In this document: positions 16,155 to 24,653 of the stretch, piece after piece
Layout of the letters: each line of letters begins with the position of its first letter
How positions within the stretch are numbered: position 1 is the first letter of the stretch
DNA from: Paenibacillus sp. PL2-23
GTDB taxonomy: Bacteria; Bacillota; Bacilli; Paenibacillales; Paenibacillaceae
NCBI RefSeq assembly: GCF_040834005.1
Contig: NZ_CP162129.1
Coordinates: 5,047,501 to 5,111,500 of the forward strand
Direction of reading: 5' to 3'
DNA length: 64,000 nt
Notes under the pieces: model-generated
What the model was told of the DNA's origin: nothing
The model's database searches: none
The model's input: only the letters and a program-made list of their open reading frames with translations
Translations under genes and position numbers: made by a program

Positions 16155-16523
16155 TTAGAAATTCAAGCCTGCTTCGCGAGCTGCTGTAGCCAGCGCTTGA
16201 ATTCTGCCGTGATACAAGTAACCTCCGCGGTCGAATACCACTTCGGATACGCCTTTCTCTTGAGCGCGCTTTGCGATCAATTCGCCGACTTTTGCAGCAG
16301 CCTCTACGTTGCCGCCGTTGCCGATCGCTTCTACCAGCTCTTTATCCTTTGTGGATGCGGAAGCCAGCGTTACGCCTGCTACGTCGTCGATCAATTGCGC
16401 GTACATATGCTTGGAGGAACGGAATACAGACAGACGCGGACGTGCAGCTGTTCCGTTGATTTTTTTACGAACGCGAAGGTGTCTTTTCAGACGGGCCTTG
16501 TTCTTGTCGCCTTTTGTAATCAT
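16155..16523 (-). CDS. rplR: 50S ribosomal protein L18 (uL18)
   Basis: 122 residues. Basic N-terminus (NKARLKRHLRVRKKINGTAA) and the conserved RPRLSVFRSSKHMYAQLIDD and FDRGGYLYHGRIQALATAAR. L18 binds 5S rRNA with L5 in the central protuberance. It is between rplF and rpsE. Confidence 0.97.
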   Translation of the reverse strand: MITKGDKNKARLKRHLRVRKKINGTAARPRLSVFRSSKHMYAQLIDDVAGVTLASASTKDKELVEAIGNGGNVEAAAKVGELIAKRAQEKGVSEVVFDRGGYLYHGRIQALATAAREAGLNF

Positions 16524-16591
16524 GACCTAGGTTCACTCCTTTCCTTATGCCTTAGGAAGCTATCGCAAGGAACGCTTCAGGTTCCTTTACT

Positions 16592-17134
16592 TTATTTCTT
16601 CTTACCAGCTTTACCTTCTTTACGAAGGATGCGCTCGCCTTCGTACTTGATACCTTTGCCTTTGTATGGCTCAGGCTCACGTACGGAACGGATTTGAGCA
16701 GCAACTGCGCCTACGCGCTCTTTGTCGATACCGCGAACGGTAATCTTCGTGTTAGCTGGCACCTCGAACTCAATGTTTGCTTCTGGTGTAATCTCAACGG
16801 GGTGAGAGTAACCAACATTAAGAACGATTTTGTCGCCAGTTTTGTTAGCACGGTAACCTACGCCTACAAGCTCCAGATTTCTCGAGAAGCCTTCAGTAAC
16901 GCCTGTCACCATGTTAGCCACGATCGAGCGAGTCGTTCCGTGCAGGGAACGGTGCAATTTATTATCGGAAGGACGTTCGATCACGATTTCGTTTTCCGCT
17001 ACATTCACTTTCATGTCTTTGTGAAGCTCGCGGGAAAGCGTGCCTTTCGGTCCTTTTACAGTAATCACTGTGTTATCCAAGTTAACAGTTACGCCAGCAG
17101 GCACTTGGATCGGTTTACGACCAATACGGGACAT
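16592..17134 (-). CDS. rplF: 50S ribosomal protein L6 (uL6)
   Basis: 180 residues. Starts MSRIGRKPIQVPAGV; ends with the L6 signature PEPYKGKGIKYEGERILRKE and a basic tail. Two-domain protein close to the factor-binding centre of the 50S subunit. It lies between rpsH and rplR. Confidence 0.97.
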   Translation of the reverse strand: MSRIGRKPIQVPAGVTVNLDNTVITVKGPKGTLSRELHKDMKVNVAENEIVIERPSDNKLHRSLHGTTRSIVANMVTGVTEGFSRNLELVGVGYRANKTGDKIVLNVGYSHPVEITPEANIEFEVPANTKITVRGIDKERVGAVAAQIRSVREPEPYKGKGIKYEGERILRKEGKAGKKK

Positions 17135-17165
17135 TGTTACACCTCCTGTCTTTCTGACTTATTTC

Positions 17166-17564
17166 TTACCAAACGTAGCAGACTACTTCGCCGCCGGATT
17201 TCACTTGGCGAGCTTCTTTGTCTGTCATTACTCCTTTGGACGTGGAAATGATAGCAATTCCAAGTCCACCCAGAACGCGAGGAACCTCAGTCGCTTGAGT
17301 GTATACACGAAGACCAGGCTTCGAGATACGCTTCAGGCCAGTGATGACGCGCTCTTGGTTAGGGCCGTATTTCAAGAAAATACGGATAATCCCTTGTTTG
17401 TTGTCCTCGATATATTCAGCATCGCGGATAAAGCCCTCGCGCTTCAAAATCTCAGCGATTTGCTTCTTCACTTTCGAAGCTGGCATTTCCACCGTTTCGT
17501 GACGAACGACATTCGCGTTACGAATACGTGTCAACATATCTGCAATCGGATCAGACATAACCAT
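17166..17564 (-). CDS. rpsH: 30S ribosomal protein S8 (uS8)
   Basis: 132 residues. Starts MVMSDPIADMLTRIRNANVV and ends GVMTDKEARQVKSGGEVVCY, the S8 family signature. S8 binds the central domain of 16S rRNA early in assembly; autogenous control of the spc operon is established in Escherichia coli but is not shown here. Confidence 0.97.
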   Translation of the reverse strand: MVMSDPIADMLTRIRNANVVRHETVEMPASKVKKQIAEILKREGFIRDAEYIEDNKQGIIRIFLKYGPNQERVITGLKRISKPGLRVYTQATEVPRVLGGLGIAIISTSKGVMTDKEARQVKSGGEVVCYVW

Positions 17565-17596
17565 TTGTGTGAACCTCCTTCCCGAACTAGGCTAAA

Positions 17597-17782
17597 TTAC
17601 CAGCTTGCTTTTTTAACGCCAGGAATCTGGCCCTTGTATGCTAACTCGCGGAAACAAATCCGGCAAATTTTGAACTTTTGCAAAACAGAATGCGGACGGC
17701 CGCAACGCTCACAGCGCGTATATGCGCGCACTTTGAACTTAGGTGTGCGTTGTTGCTTCACTTTCATCGAAGTTTTTGCCAC
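17597..17782 (-). CDS. rpsZ: 30S ribosomal protein S14 type Z (zinc form)
   Basis: 61 residues, the short zinc-binding form. YTRCERCGRPHSVLQ and CRICFRELAYKGQIPG supply the four zinc cysteines. It lies in the spc operon between rplE and rpsH, the place of the constitutive C+ form (also called rpsN). No zinc-independent paralogue is in the window. Confidence 0.96.
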   Translation of the reverse strand: MAKTSMKVKQQRTPKFKVRAYTRCERCGRPHSVLQKFKICRICFRELAYKGQIPGVKKASW

Positions 17783-17808
17783 TGGGTACTACACCTCCTA
17801 GAAGTGGA

Positions 17809-18351
17809 TTACTTCGCGAACGGCATGCCCATTTGGGTCAGCAGCTCACGAGATTCTTCGTCCGTTTTTGCCGTCGTCACGATGACGATGTCCATACCAC
17901 GAACTTTATCAACTTTATCGTATTCGATCTCTGGGAAGATCAGCTGCTCTTTAAGGCCCAGCGTGTAGTTCCCGCGTCCGTCGAACGCTTTAGTCGATAC
18001 ACCGCGGAAGTCACGCACGCGTGGAAGCGAGATGTTGAACAGCTTGTCGAGGAAGTGGTACATACGCTCGCCGCGCAGTGTAACCTTAACCCCGATTGGC
18101 ATGTTCTCACGAAGCTTAAAGCCAGCGATAGACTTCTTAGCGCGTGTAACAACCGGTTTTTGACCGGAGATGATGCGAAGCTCTTCAACCGCAACATCCA
18201 GAATTTTGGAGTTGGAAACCGCTTCGCCAACACCCATATTGATTACAACTTTCTCAATTTTCGGCACTTGCATAACCGAAGTATAGTTGAACTTCTGCAT
18301 CAGAGCAGGAGTGATTTCATTAAGAAAGCGACCTTTCAGTCTTGTTGTCAT
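17809..18351 (-). CDS. rplE: 50S ribosomal protein L5 (uL5)
   Basis: 180 residues. Contains NYTSVMQVPKIEKVVINMGV and NMPIGVKVTLRGERMYHFLD, family signatures. L5 binds 5S rRNA and contacts the P-site tRNA elbow. It lies between rplX and rpsZ. Confidence 0.97.
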   Translation of the reverse strand: MTTRLKGRFLNEITPALMQKFNYTSVMQVPKIEKVVINMGVGEAVSNSKILDVAVEELRIISGQKPVVTRAKKSIAGFKLRENMPIGVKVTLRGERMYHFLDKLFNISLPRVRDFRGVSTKAFDGRGNYTLGLKEQLIFPEIEYDKVDKVRGMDIVIVTTAKTDEESRELLTQMGMPFAK

Positions 18352-18382
18352 TGATCATGGACCTCCTTTCTTACCACAACGA

Positions 18383-18736
18383 TTAGTCGATCTGTGCTCC
18401 GGATTTTTTGGCGATCCGGACTTTCTTGCCGTTGTCCAGCACTTTGTAGCCGATACGGGTTACTCCACCGCTCTTCGGATCTACGTGCATCACGTTGGAC
18501 ACGTGGATTGGAGCTTCTTGCTCGAGGATTCCGCCTTGCGGGTTCGCCTGGGAAGGACGCGAATGCTTCTTCACCATGTTGACGCCCTCTACAAGCACGC
18601 GGTTTTCTCGTGGATAAGCTGCGATGACGCGGCCTTTTTTGCCTTTGTCCTTGCCGGAAATCACAATGACAGTGTCATCTTTCTTTACGTGCAGCTTATT
18701 GTTATGGGATTCCAATACTTTTTTCAGCCTTGGCAT
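18383..18736 (-). CDS. rplX: 50S ribosomal protein L24 (uL24)
   Basis: 117 residues with an N-terminal KOW motif (DDTVIVISGKDKGKKGRVIA). The first residues, MPRLKKVLESHNNKLHVKKD, are about ten longer than in Bacillus L24. L24 starts folding of the 5' domain of 23S rRNA. It lies between rplN and rplE. Confidence 0.96.
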   Translation of the reverse strand: MPRLKKVLESHNNKLHVKKDDTVIVISGKDKGKKGRVIAAYPRENRVLVEGVNMVKKHSRPSQANPQGGILEQEAPIHVSNVMHVDPKSGGVTRIGYKVLDNGKKVRIAKKSGAQID

Positions 18737-18785
18737 TTGTTACACCTCCTGCTCGCTAAGCTATCAGGCATTTATCGGTTCGTTC

Positions 18786-19154
18786 TTAGATTACTTCTGG
18801 TGCAAGCGATACGATCTTCATGAAGTCCTTATCGCGAAGCTCACGGGCAACTGGTCCGAAGATACGAGTGCCGCGAGGGCTCTTGTCTTCTTTCACGATT
18901 ACCGCAGCGTTCTCGTCGAACGCGATGTAGGATCCGTCTTTACGGCGTACGGAACGCTTCGTACGAACGATTACCGCTTTAACAACGTCACCCTTTTTGA
19001 CAACGCCGCCTGGCGTTGCTTGTTTGACGGAGCAAACGATCAGGTCGCCGATATGTCCAACGCGACGGCCAGTGCCGCCCAGAACGCGGATACACATCAA
19101 TTCTTTCGCACCGGAGTTGTCGGCAACTCTCAGTCGTGTAAATGGTTGAATCAT
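18786..19154 (-). CDS. rplN: 50S ribosomal protein L14 (uL14)
   Basis: 122 residues, standard. Starts MIQPFTRLRVADNSGAKELM; contains FDENAAVIVKEDKSPRGTRI, the L14 signature. L14 forms part of the subunit interface and the binding site for ribosome silencing factor. It lies between rpsQ and rplX. Confidence 0.97.
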   Translation of the reverse strand: MIQPFTRLRVADNSGAKELMCIRVLGGTGRRVGHIGDLIVCSVKQATPGGVVKKGDVVKAVIVRTKRSVRRKDGSYIAFDENAAVIVKEDKSPRGTRIFGPVARELRDKDFMKIVSLAPEVI

Positions 19155-19203
19155 GTTTACGTCCTCCTTTCAGCAGAGAAATGCTTAGGTCGATCTAACG
19201 CTA

Positions 19204-19467
19204 TTAGAGAACAACAGCAACTTCTACGACTTCAACCAGTCTGAAGCGCTTGTCTTTGGACAATGGACGAGTCTCCATGATTTTCACGGTATCGCCAATC
19301 TTCGCTTGGTTGTTTTCGTCATGCGCTTTGTACTTTTTCGTGTACTTGATGCGTTTATGGTACAAATCATGTTTTTTGTAAGTTTCTACAGCCACCACGA
19401 TTGTTTTATCCATTTTGTCGCTTACGACTTTGCCGATCTGAACTTTGCGGGCATTGCGTTCGCTCAT
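19204..19467 (-). CDS. rpsQ: 30S ribosomal protein S17 (uS17)
   Basis: 87 residues, OB fold. Starts MSERNARKVQIGKVVSDKMD; contains GDTVKIMETRPLSKDKRFRL, the S17 signature. A primary 16S rRNA-binding protein. It lies between rpmC and rplN. Confidence 0.97.
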   Translation of the reverse strand: MSERNARKVQIGKVVSDKMDKTIVVAVETYKKHDLYHKRIKYTKKYKAHDENNQAKIGDTVKIMETRPLSKDKRFRLVEVVEVAVVL

Positions 19468-19518
19468 GTTCTTCCTCCTTCCTTCATCCGTGATCGTTAT
19501 TTTTTCAGTAAGGATCTA

Positions 19519-19719
19519 TTAGCTGCTGATTCCGAGTTCTCTTTCACGCAGAACGGTTTTAGCACGAGCTATTTCCTTACGCACGTCACGAATCCGAGTC
19601 GGGTTGTCCAGCTGGCCAGTAGCCAATTGGAAACGAAGGTTGAACAGCTCTTCTTTGAAACCAGCGATTTGTTGTTCAATCTCGACAGAGGTTAGGTTGC
19701 GAAATTCACTAGCCTTCAT
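19519..19719 (-). CDS. rpmC: 50S ribosomal protein L29 (uL29)
   Basis: 66 residues from the ATG at 19719 (MKASEFRNLTSVEIEQQ), the usual length; the GGTGG that serves as its ribosome site lies inside rplP, whose stop it overlaps by 11 bases. A longer start at 19731 is less likely. Two-helix protein at the exit tunnel, with NLRFQLATGQLDNPTRIR. Confidence 0.95.
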   Translation of the reverse strand: MKASEFRNLTSVEIEQQIAGFKEELFNLRFQLATGQLDNPTRIRDVRKEIARAKTVLRERELGISS

Positions 19720-20143
19720 TTGCTTCACCACCCACTTCTTCGCGTTTCACGAACTTCGTTTTGACAGGCAGTTTGTGAGCCGCAAGACGCATTGCTTCAC
19801 GAGCTACTTCTTCAGGTACGCCGGCAAGCTCGAACATAATTTTGCCCGGTTTAACAACGGATACCCATTTCTCTACGTTACCTTTACCGCTACCCATACG
19901 AACCTCAAGAGGCTTCTGAGTGATTGGCTTGTCAGGGAAAATCTTGATCCATACTTTACCGCCACGTTTGATGTAACGTGTCATCGCGATACGAGCAGCC
20001 TCGATTTGGCGGTTCGTGATCCAAGATGGCTCAAGTGCTTGCAGACCGTATTCGCCGAATACGACTGTAGTGCCGCCTTTAGCGCGGCCTTTCATGCTGC
20101 CGCGTTGCTGCTTGCGGTGTTTTACACGTTTAGGTACCAACAT
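19709..20143 (-). CDS. rplP: 50S ribosomal protein L16 (uL16)
   Basis: 144 residues from the ATG at 20143 (MLVPKRVKHRKQQRGSMKGR); the open frame upstream overlaps rpsC and is not used. Contains GYGLQALEPSWITNRQIEAA-type region and MGSGKGNVEKWVSVVKPGK. L16 positions the A-site tRNA. It overlaps rpmC and follows rpsC by 2 bp. Confidence 0.97.
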   Translation of the reverse strand: MLVPKRVKHRKQQRGSMKGRAKGGTTVVFGEYGLQALEPSWITNRQIEAARIAMTRYIKRGGKVWIKIFPDKPITQKPLEVRMGSGKGNVEKWVSVVKPGKIMFELAGVPEEVAREAMRLAAHKLPVKTKFVKREEVGGEANEG

Positions 20144-20145
20144 GA

Positions 20146-20814
20146 TTAGTTGCCTCCTTCCTGGGGAGCTGCTACTTTCTTCTTCGTAGGAAGGACTTCG
20201 CCGCGGTAGATCCATACTTTTACGCCGATGCGGCCGTAAGTTGTATGTGCTTCAGCTGTGCCGTAGTCGATGTCTGCGCGCAGTGTGTGAAGCGGAACTG
20301 TACCCTCGCTATAACCTTCCGTACGTGCGATCTCAGCGCCGCCAAGGCGTCCGCTAACCGCAGTTTTGATTCCTTTTGCGCCAGCTCTCATCGAGCGTTG
20401 GATCGCTTGTTTCAGTGCGCGGCGGAAAGATACCCGGCGCTCCAATTGTTGTGCGATGCTTTCAGCTACCAAGATAGCGTCCAGATCCGCTTGTTTGATT
20501 TCGGAGATATTGATGTGAACCTTTTTGCCTTTAGTAATCTTGCCAAGCTCCGTACGCAGGTTCTCAACTTCGGAACCGCCTTTGCCGATTACCATACCCG
20601 GCTTCGCCGTTTGGATCGTTACGTTTACGCGGTTAGCCGCACGCTCGATCTCAATGTGGGAAACTGCCGCGTCTTTCAGCTTGTTCTTCAAGTATTCACG
20701 AATTTTTACGTCTTCCAGAAGAAGATCGCCAAAGTCTTTGCCAGCGTACCATTTGGATTCCCAATCACGGATAATCCCGACACGAAGGCCGACTGGATTT
20801 ACCTTTTGACCCAC
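20146..20814 (-). CDS. rpsC: 30S ribosomal protein S3 (uS3)
   Basis: 222 residues. Starts MGQKVNPVGLRVGIIRDWES. The KH domain reads NVTIQTAKPGMVIGKGGSEV, and the C-terminal domain contains GRLGGAEIARTEGYSEGTVP. S3 lines the mRNA entry channel. It follows rplV by 13 bp. Confidence 0.97.
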   Translation of the reverse strand: MGQKVNPVGLRVGIIRDWESKWYAGKDFGDLLLEDVKIREYLKNKLKDAAVSHIEIERAANRVNVTIQTAKPGMVIGKGGSEVENLRTELGKITKGKKVHINISEIKQADLDAILVAESIAQQLERRVSFRRALKQAIQRSMRAGAKGIKTAVSGRLGGAEIARTEGYSEGTVPLHTLRADIDYGTAEAHTTYGRIGVKVWIYRGEVLPTKKKVAAPQEGGN

Positions 20815-20827
20815 ACGTTATCCCTCC

Positions 20828-21163
20828 TTATTTTTCAGATACCACCAAGGTGATGTGGCTGGTTCTTTTGTTAATCCGGCTTGCACGTCCCATAGCGCGA
20901 GGACGGAAACGTTTCATAGTTGGTCCTTGGTTCGCAAATACTTGCGATACGACCAAATTGTTAATGTCCAGCTGGTAGTTATGCTCAGCGTTCGCAATCG
21001 CGGAGTTGAGCAGCTTCTCGATGATCGGGGAAGCAGATTTTGGCGTGTGACGCAGAATTGCGATCGCTTCGCCAACTTGCTTGCCGCGAATCAGGTCCGC
21101 TACGAGCTGCGCTTTGCGAGGTGCGATACGTACGAAACGCGCGTGCGCTTTAGCTTCTGGCAT
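20828..21163 (-). CDS. rplV: 50S ribosomal protein L22 (uL22)
   Basis: 111 residues. N-terminal MPEAKAHARFVRIAPRKAQL and C-terminal beta-hairpin RPRAMGRASRINKRTSHITL that lines the exit tunnel; no deletion or insertion is seen in the hairpin, where macrolide-resistance changes occur in other bacteria. It lies between rpsS and rpsC. Confidence 0.97.
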   Translation of the reverse strand: MPEAKAHARFVRIAPRKAQLVADLIRGKQVGEAIAILRHTPKSASPIIEKLLNSAIANAEHNYQLDINNLVVSQVFANQGPTMKRFRPRAMGRASRINKRTSHITLVVSEK

Positions 21164-21206
21164 GTGGGAACCTCCTCTCGTTCATTAGGAAATATAGAAG
21201 GGCAAA

Positions 21207-21488
21207 TTAGCGTCTGCCCGTTTTTTTGTCATCGCTGGCATGGCCTTTGTAAGAACGAGTTGGTGCAAACTCACCGAACTTGTGTCCTACCATGTCCTCC
21301 GTCACGTACACCGGCACGTGCTTGCGTCCGTCATAGACAGCAACTGTGTGGCCGATGAATTGCGGGAAAATCGTCGAACGGCGGGACCATGTTTTGATAA
21401 CGACCTTCTTGTTTGTTTCGTTCAGATCCTCGACTTTCTTCATCAGATGATCGTCGATGAATGGACCTTTCTTCAAACTGCGACCCAT
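21207..21488 (-). CDS. rpsS: 30S ribosomal protein S19 (uS19)
   Basis: 93 residues. Starts MGRSLKKGPFIDDHLMKKVE and contains TWSRRSTIFPQFIGHTVAVY and GHKFGEFAPTRSYKGH. S19 binds the 16S rRNA head with S13. It lies between rplB and rplV. Confidence 0.97.
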   Translation of the reverse strand: MGRSLKKGPFIDDHLMKKVEDLNETNKKVVIKTWSRRSTIFPQFIGHTVAVYDGRKHVPVYVTEDMVGHKFGEFAPTRSYKGHASDDKKTGRR

Positions 21489-21555
21489 GTGGAATCCTCC
21501 CTTCGCGTAAGCGCTGGCGTGAGACTCCTCTCACGCGCATTGTATCAAGCGGCTA

Positions 21556-22386
21556 TTACTTCGTGCGACGACGAATAATGTATTGGCTCGATGCTTTCTT
21601 CTTCTTGCGAGTTTTGTAGCCCAGAGTCGGTTTGCCCCAAGGGGACAACGGCGACTTGCGACCGATTGGAGCGCGGCCTTCGCCACCACCGTGCGGGTGA
21701 TCGTTCGGGTTCATAACTACGCCGCGAACTTCTGGACGTTTGCCCAGCCAACGGGAACGGCCGGCTTTACCGATTTTCACAAGCTCATGGTCTTCGTTGC
21801 CTACGGAACCGATTGTCGCGCGGCAAGTCGACAGGATGCGGCGAACCTCGCCGGAGCTCAGACGAACCGATACGTAATCTTCTTCTTTACCCAGCAATTG
21901 AGCTTCAGTACCCGCTGCGCGAACCAACTGGCCGCCTTTGCCTGGTTTCAACTCGATGTTGTGGATAACTGTACCGACTGGGATGTTCTTAAGCGGCAAC
22001 GCGTTGCCGATCTTGATGTCCGCGTCAGGTCCGGAAACGACTTGATCGCCTACTTTCAGGCCTTTAGGGGCAATGATGTAAGCTTTCGCGCCGTCCACGT
22101 AGTGGATCAAAGCGATGTTGGAAGTACGGTTCGGATCGTATTCGATCGTCGCAACGTTACCCACAACGCCGTCCTTTGTACGTTTGAAGTCGATGATACG
22201 GTATTTGCGCTTATGTCCGCCGCCATGGTGACGAACCGTAATTTTACCTTGGTTGTTGCGGCCTGCTTTCTTGAACAGTGGAGCCAGCAACGATTTCTCC
22301 GGTGTGCTTGTCGTAATCTCTTCGAAAGTGGATACCGACATGTTACGACGTGCAGGAGAGGTCGGTTTGTACTTTTTGATTGGCAC
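21556..22386 (-). CDS. rplB: 50S ribosomal protein L2 (uL2)
   Basis: 276 residues, standard. Starts MPIKKYKPTSPARRNMSVST and has the C-terminal PNDHPHGGGEGRAPIG with the conserved His implicated in peptidyl-transferase-centre assembly. It lies between rplW and rpsS. Confidence 0.98.
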   Translation of the reverse strand: MPIKKYKPTSPARRNMSVSTFEEITTSTPEKSLLAPLFKKAGRNNQGKITVRHHGGGHKRKYRIIDFKRTKDGVVGNVATIEYDPNRTSNIALIHYVDGAKAYIIAPKGLKVGDQVVSGPDADIKIGNALPLKNIPVGTVIHNIELKPGKGGQLVRAAGTEAQLLGKEEDYVSVRLSSGEVRRILSTCRATIGSVGNEDHELVKIGKAGRSRWLGKRPEVRGVVMNPNDHPHGGGEGRAPIGRKSPLSPWGKPTLGYKTRKKKKASSQYIIRRRTK

Positions 22387-22403
22387 TTGGTTTCCCTCCT
22401 TTT

Positions 22404-22697
22404 CTATACAGACGTTTCAAAGAACTCAAGTTCTTTGCTGTCATCGCTCAGTTGAACGATCGCTTTTTTCCAGTCAGGTCTATAACCGCTATGTCTGCCA
22501 TAACGTTTTGGTTTACCCGCAACACGCATTGTGTTCACGCCGGTTACTTTTACGTTAAAGATTTGCTCAATAGCTTGTTTGATTTCTGTTTTGTTCGCGC
22601 GAAGATCGACTTCAAACACATAACGTTTGGCAGCCATGAAATCGCTCGTACGTTCCGTAATAACCGGGCGCTTGATAATATCGCGAGGATTTTTCAT
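22404..22697 (-). CDS. rplW: 50S ribosomal protein L23 (uL23)
   Basis: 97 residues. Starts MKNPRDIIKRPVITERTSDF and ends in the basic RPDWKKAIVQLSDDSKELEF region. L23 at the exit tunnel is the docking site for trigger factor and SRP. The ATG overlaps the rplD stop (TAATG). Confidence 0.97.
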   Translation of the reverse strand: MKNPRDIIKRPVITERTSDFMAAKRYVFEVDLRANKTEIKQAIEQIFNVKVTGVNTMRVAGKPKRYGRHSGYRPDWKKAIVQLSDDSKELEFFETSV

Positions 22698-23320
22698 TAC
22701 GCAAGCACCTCCTGTACTTTCTCTACTGCTTCTTTAGTGATAATCAGCTTGTCGTATACAAGCACATCGCGAACATTGATGCCGTCAGCAGCGACGAACT
22801 TCACGCCAGGGATGTTGCGAGCGGACAATGCTACATTATCCTCGTAGCTAGCCGTAACAACCAGTGCCTTACGGTCAACCTTCAGGTTGTTCAGGATGCC
22901 TTTGAATTCCTTCGTCTTAGGAGCCGCGAATGTCAGCTGATCCAGAACGATGATGCTTTCTGCAATCACTTTGGAAGACAGTGCGGATTTAATCGCAAGA
23001 CGGCGAACCTTCTTAGGCAGTTTGAAGCCGTAAGTCCGTGGCGTAGGACCGAATACAGTACCGCCGCCAACCCATTGCGGGGAGCGGATCGAACCTTGAC
23101 GAGCGCGGCCTGTGCCTTTTTGTTTCCAAGGCTTGCGACCGCCGCCGCGTACTTCGGAGCGTCCTTTTGTTTTGTGCGTTCCTTGACGTTCAGCAGCTTG
23201 CTGCAGAACGACAGCGCTGTGCATAACATGAGCGTTAGGCTGGATGCCGAATACGCTATCGGCCAGTTCCAGTTCGCCTACTTGCGAACCGCTCACGTTA
23301 AATACTGTTACTTTAGGCAT
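22697..23320 (-). CDS. rplD: 50S ribosomal protein L4 (uL4)
   Basis: 207 residues. The extended loop RGGGRKPWKQKGTGRARQGS reaches the exit tunnel, and TPRTYGFKLPKKVRRLA is typical of the family. In Escherichia coli L4 represses the S10 operon; whether that holds here is not known. It lies between rplC and rplW. Confidence 0.97.
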   Translation of the reverse strand: MPKVTVFNVSGSQVGELELADSVFGIQPNAHVMHSAVVLQQAAERQGTHKTKGRSEVRGGGRKPWKQKGTGRARQGSIRSPQWVGGGTVFGPTPRTYGFKLPKKVRRLAIKSALSSKVIAESIIVLDQLTFAAPKTKEFKGILNNLKVDRKALVVTASYEDNVALSARNIPGVKFVAADGINVRDVLVYDKLIITKEAVEKVQEVLA

Positions 23321-23348
23321 TTCGTGTTCCTCCTTTCTTCAAGAGCGA

Positions 23349-23972
23349 TTAGTTCTTAACGGTTTGTTTTACTTTAACGAAGCCGTTTTTAGGACCCGGA
23401 ATGGAGCCTTTGACCAGAAGCACGTTGCGTTCTGCGTCTACACGGATAACTTCGAGCTTTTGAATCGTAATGGTCTCGTGACCCATATGACCTGGAAGGC
23501 GTTTGCCCTTCGGTACGCGGTTCGCTTGGATGGAACCCATGGAGCCTGGTCCGCGATGGTAGCGGGAGCCGTGAGACATTGGTCCAGTGCTTTGTCCCCA
23601 ACGCTTGATTACGCCGGCAAAGCCTTTACCTTTCGAAATACCTGTTACGTCAACAAATTCGCCCTCTGCGAACAAGTCAGCTTTCACTTCCTGGCCAACT
23701 TCGTACTCGCCAAGGTTAATCCCGCGAATTTCACGAACGTAGCGCTTAGGAGTCGAGCCTGCTTTTTTAGCGTGGCCGATCTCTGGCTTGATCGATCTCT
23801 TCTCTTTCTTATCGGCGAAACCAAGTTGAACAGCCTCATAGCCGTCGGTTTCTACCGTTTTCTTCTGAAGCACTACATTCGGACCAGCTTCGATAACCGT
23901 TACTGGAACGACGTTGCCCTCAGCGGTAAATACTTGAGTCATTCCAAGTTTTTTCCCTAAGATACCTTTCAT
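23349..23972 (-). CDS. rplC: 50S ribosomal protein L3 (uL3)
   Basis: 207 residues. Starts MKGILGKKLGMTQVFTAEGN and contains the extended loop GPMSHGSRYHRGPGSMGSIQ-type region that reaches towards the peptidyl transferase centre. It lies 50 bp after rpsJ in the S10 operon. Confidence 0.97.
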   Translation of the reverse strand: MKGILGKKLGMTQVFTAEGNVVPVTVIEAGPNVVLQKKTVETDGYEAVQLGFADKKEKRSIKPEIGHAKKAGSTPKRYVREIRGINLGEYEVGQEVKADLFAEGEFVDVTGISKGKGFAGVIKRWGQSTGPMSHGSRYHRGPGSMGSIQANRVPKGKRLPGHMGHETITIQKLEVIRVDAERNVLLVKGSIPGPKNGFVKVKQTVKN

Positions 23973-24022
23973 GTTGACACCTCATTTCCTCTCTATGATC
24001 GTCTATAACGTTGTTACTGCTA

Positions 24023-24331
24023 TTACAGCTTGATTTCGATATCTACACCGGATGGCAGATCCAGACGCATCAGCGCATCAACCGTTTGCGGCGTTGGATT
24101 CACAATATCGATAAGGCGCTTGTGTGTGCGCATTTCGAATTGCTCACGGGAATCCTTGTACTTGTGTACCGCGCGGAGAATGGTGATGATTTGCTTTTCC
24201 GTTGGCAACGGAATCGGCCCGGATACGCCTGCACCGGAACGTTTTGCAGTTTCCACGATTTTCTCAGCGGATTGATCAAGAATTCTGTGATCGTATGCTT
24301 TCAAGCGGATACGAATCTTTTGCTTTGCCAT
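24023..24331 (-). CDS. rpsJ: 30S ribosomal protein S10 (uS10, NusE)
   Basis: 102 residues, standard. Starts MAKQKIRIRLKAYDHRILDQ and contains GPIPLPTEKQIITILRAVHK. S10 is a 30S head protein and, as NusE, pairs with NusB in antitermination. First gene of the S10 superoperon, with its own promoter and structured leader. Confidence 0.98.
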   Translation of the reverse strand: MAKQKIRIRLKAYDHRILDQSAEKIVETAKRSGAGVSGPIPLPTEKQIITILRAVHKYKDSREQFEMRTHKRLIDIVNPTPQTVDALMRLDLPSGVDIEIKL

Positions 24332-24377
24332 ATAAGTCCCTCCTTCTTTCGCCCAATTTTTTAATCGGACATACTCC

Positions 24378-24438
24378 GTGAGAATAACCCGCCACTAGCT
24401 CCATGGCAAAGGAGCCGGGTGTGTCGGCAACCTCTCAC
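24378..24438 (-). promoter_or_regulatory. Structured mRNA leader of rpsJ
   Basis: In the minus-strand RNA, GTGAGA (24438-24433) pairs with TCTCAC (24383-24378); inside, CCCG pairs with CGGG and GCTCC with GGAGC, making one long interrupted hairpin. It lies between the promoter and the rpsJ ribosome site. Its length and layered pairing suggest a control element, but I do not recognise the family. Confidence 0.45.
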
Positions 24439-24467
24439 ATCAACGCAACGTCAGACCAACAGTCAAT

Positions 24468-24496
24468 ATTATATCGAATTGAGTGGGCGATTGCAA
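24468..24496 (-). promoter_or_regulatory. Sigma-A promoter of the S10-spc-alpha superoperon
   Basis: On the minus strand: -35 TTGCAA (24496-24491), 17-bp spacer, -10 TATAAT (24473-24468). The start would be near 24461, about 130 bases before the rpsJ ATG. Confidence 0.8.
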
Positions 24497-24527
24497 CTAA
24501 AACATTTAGGTTTTTGCATAAAAGATT

Positions 24528-24560
24528 AAAAAGCCGAATCCCGGTCGGGGACTGGCTTTT
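24528..24560 (-). terminator. Terminator after the ABC importer operon
   Basis: AAAAAGCC and GGCTTTT flank a 19-base loop with an inner CCC/GGG pairing. The A-run and T-run at the two ends allow function in either direction. It separates the ABC importer from the rpsJ promoter. Confidence 0.7.
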
Positions 24561-24653
24561 CATCTGCTGGGAATATTGGATGGGCCGTCGCCATCTGTTT
24601 CTTCAATAATACTGCTGCATATACTTCCGGCCGCTGTCAAACATCGTGATCCT

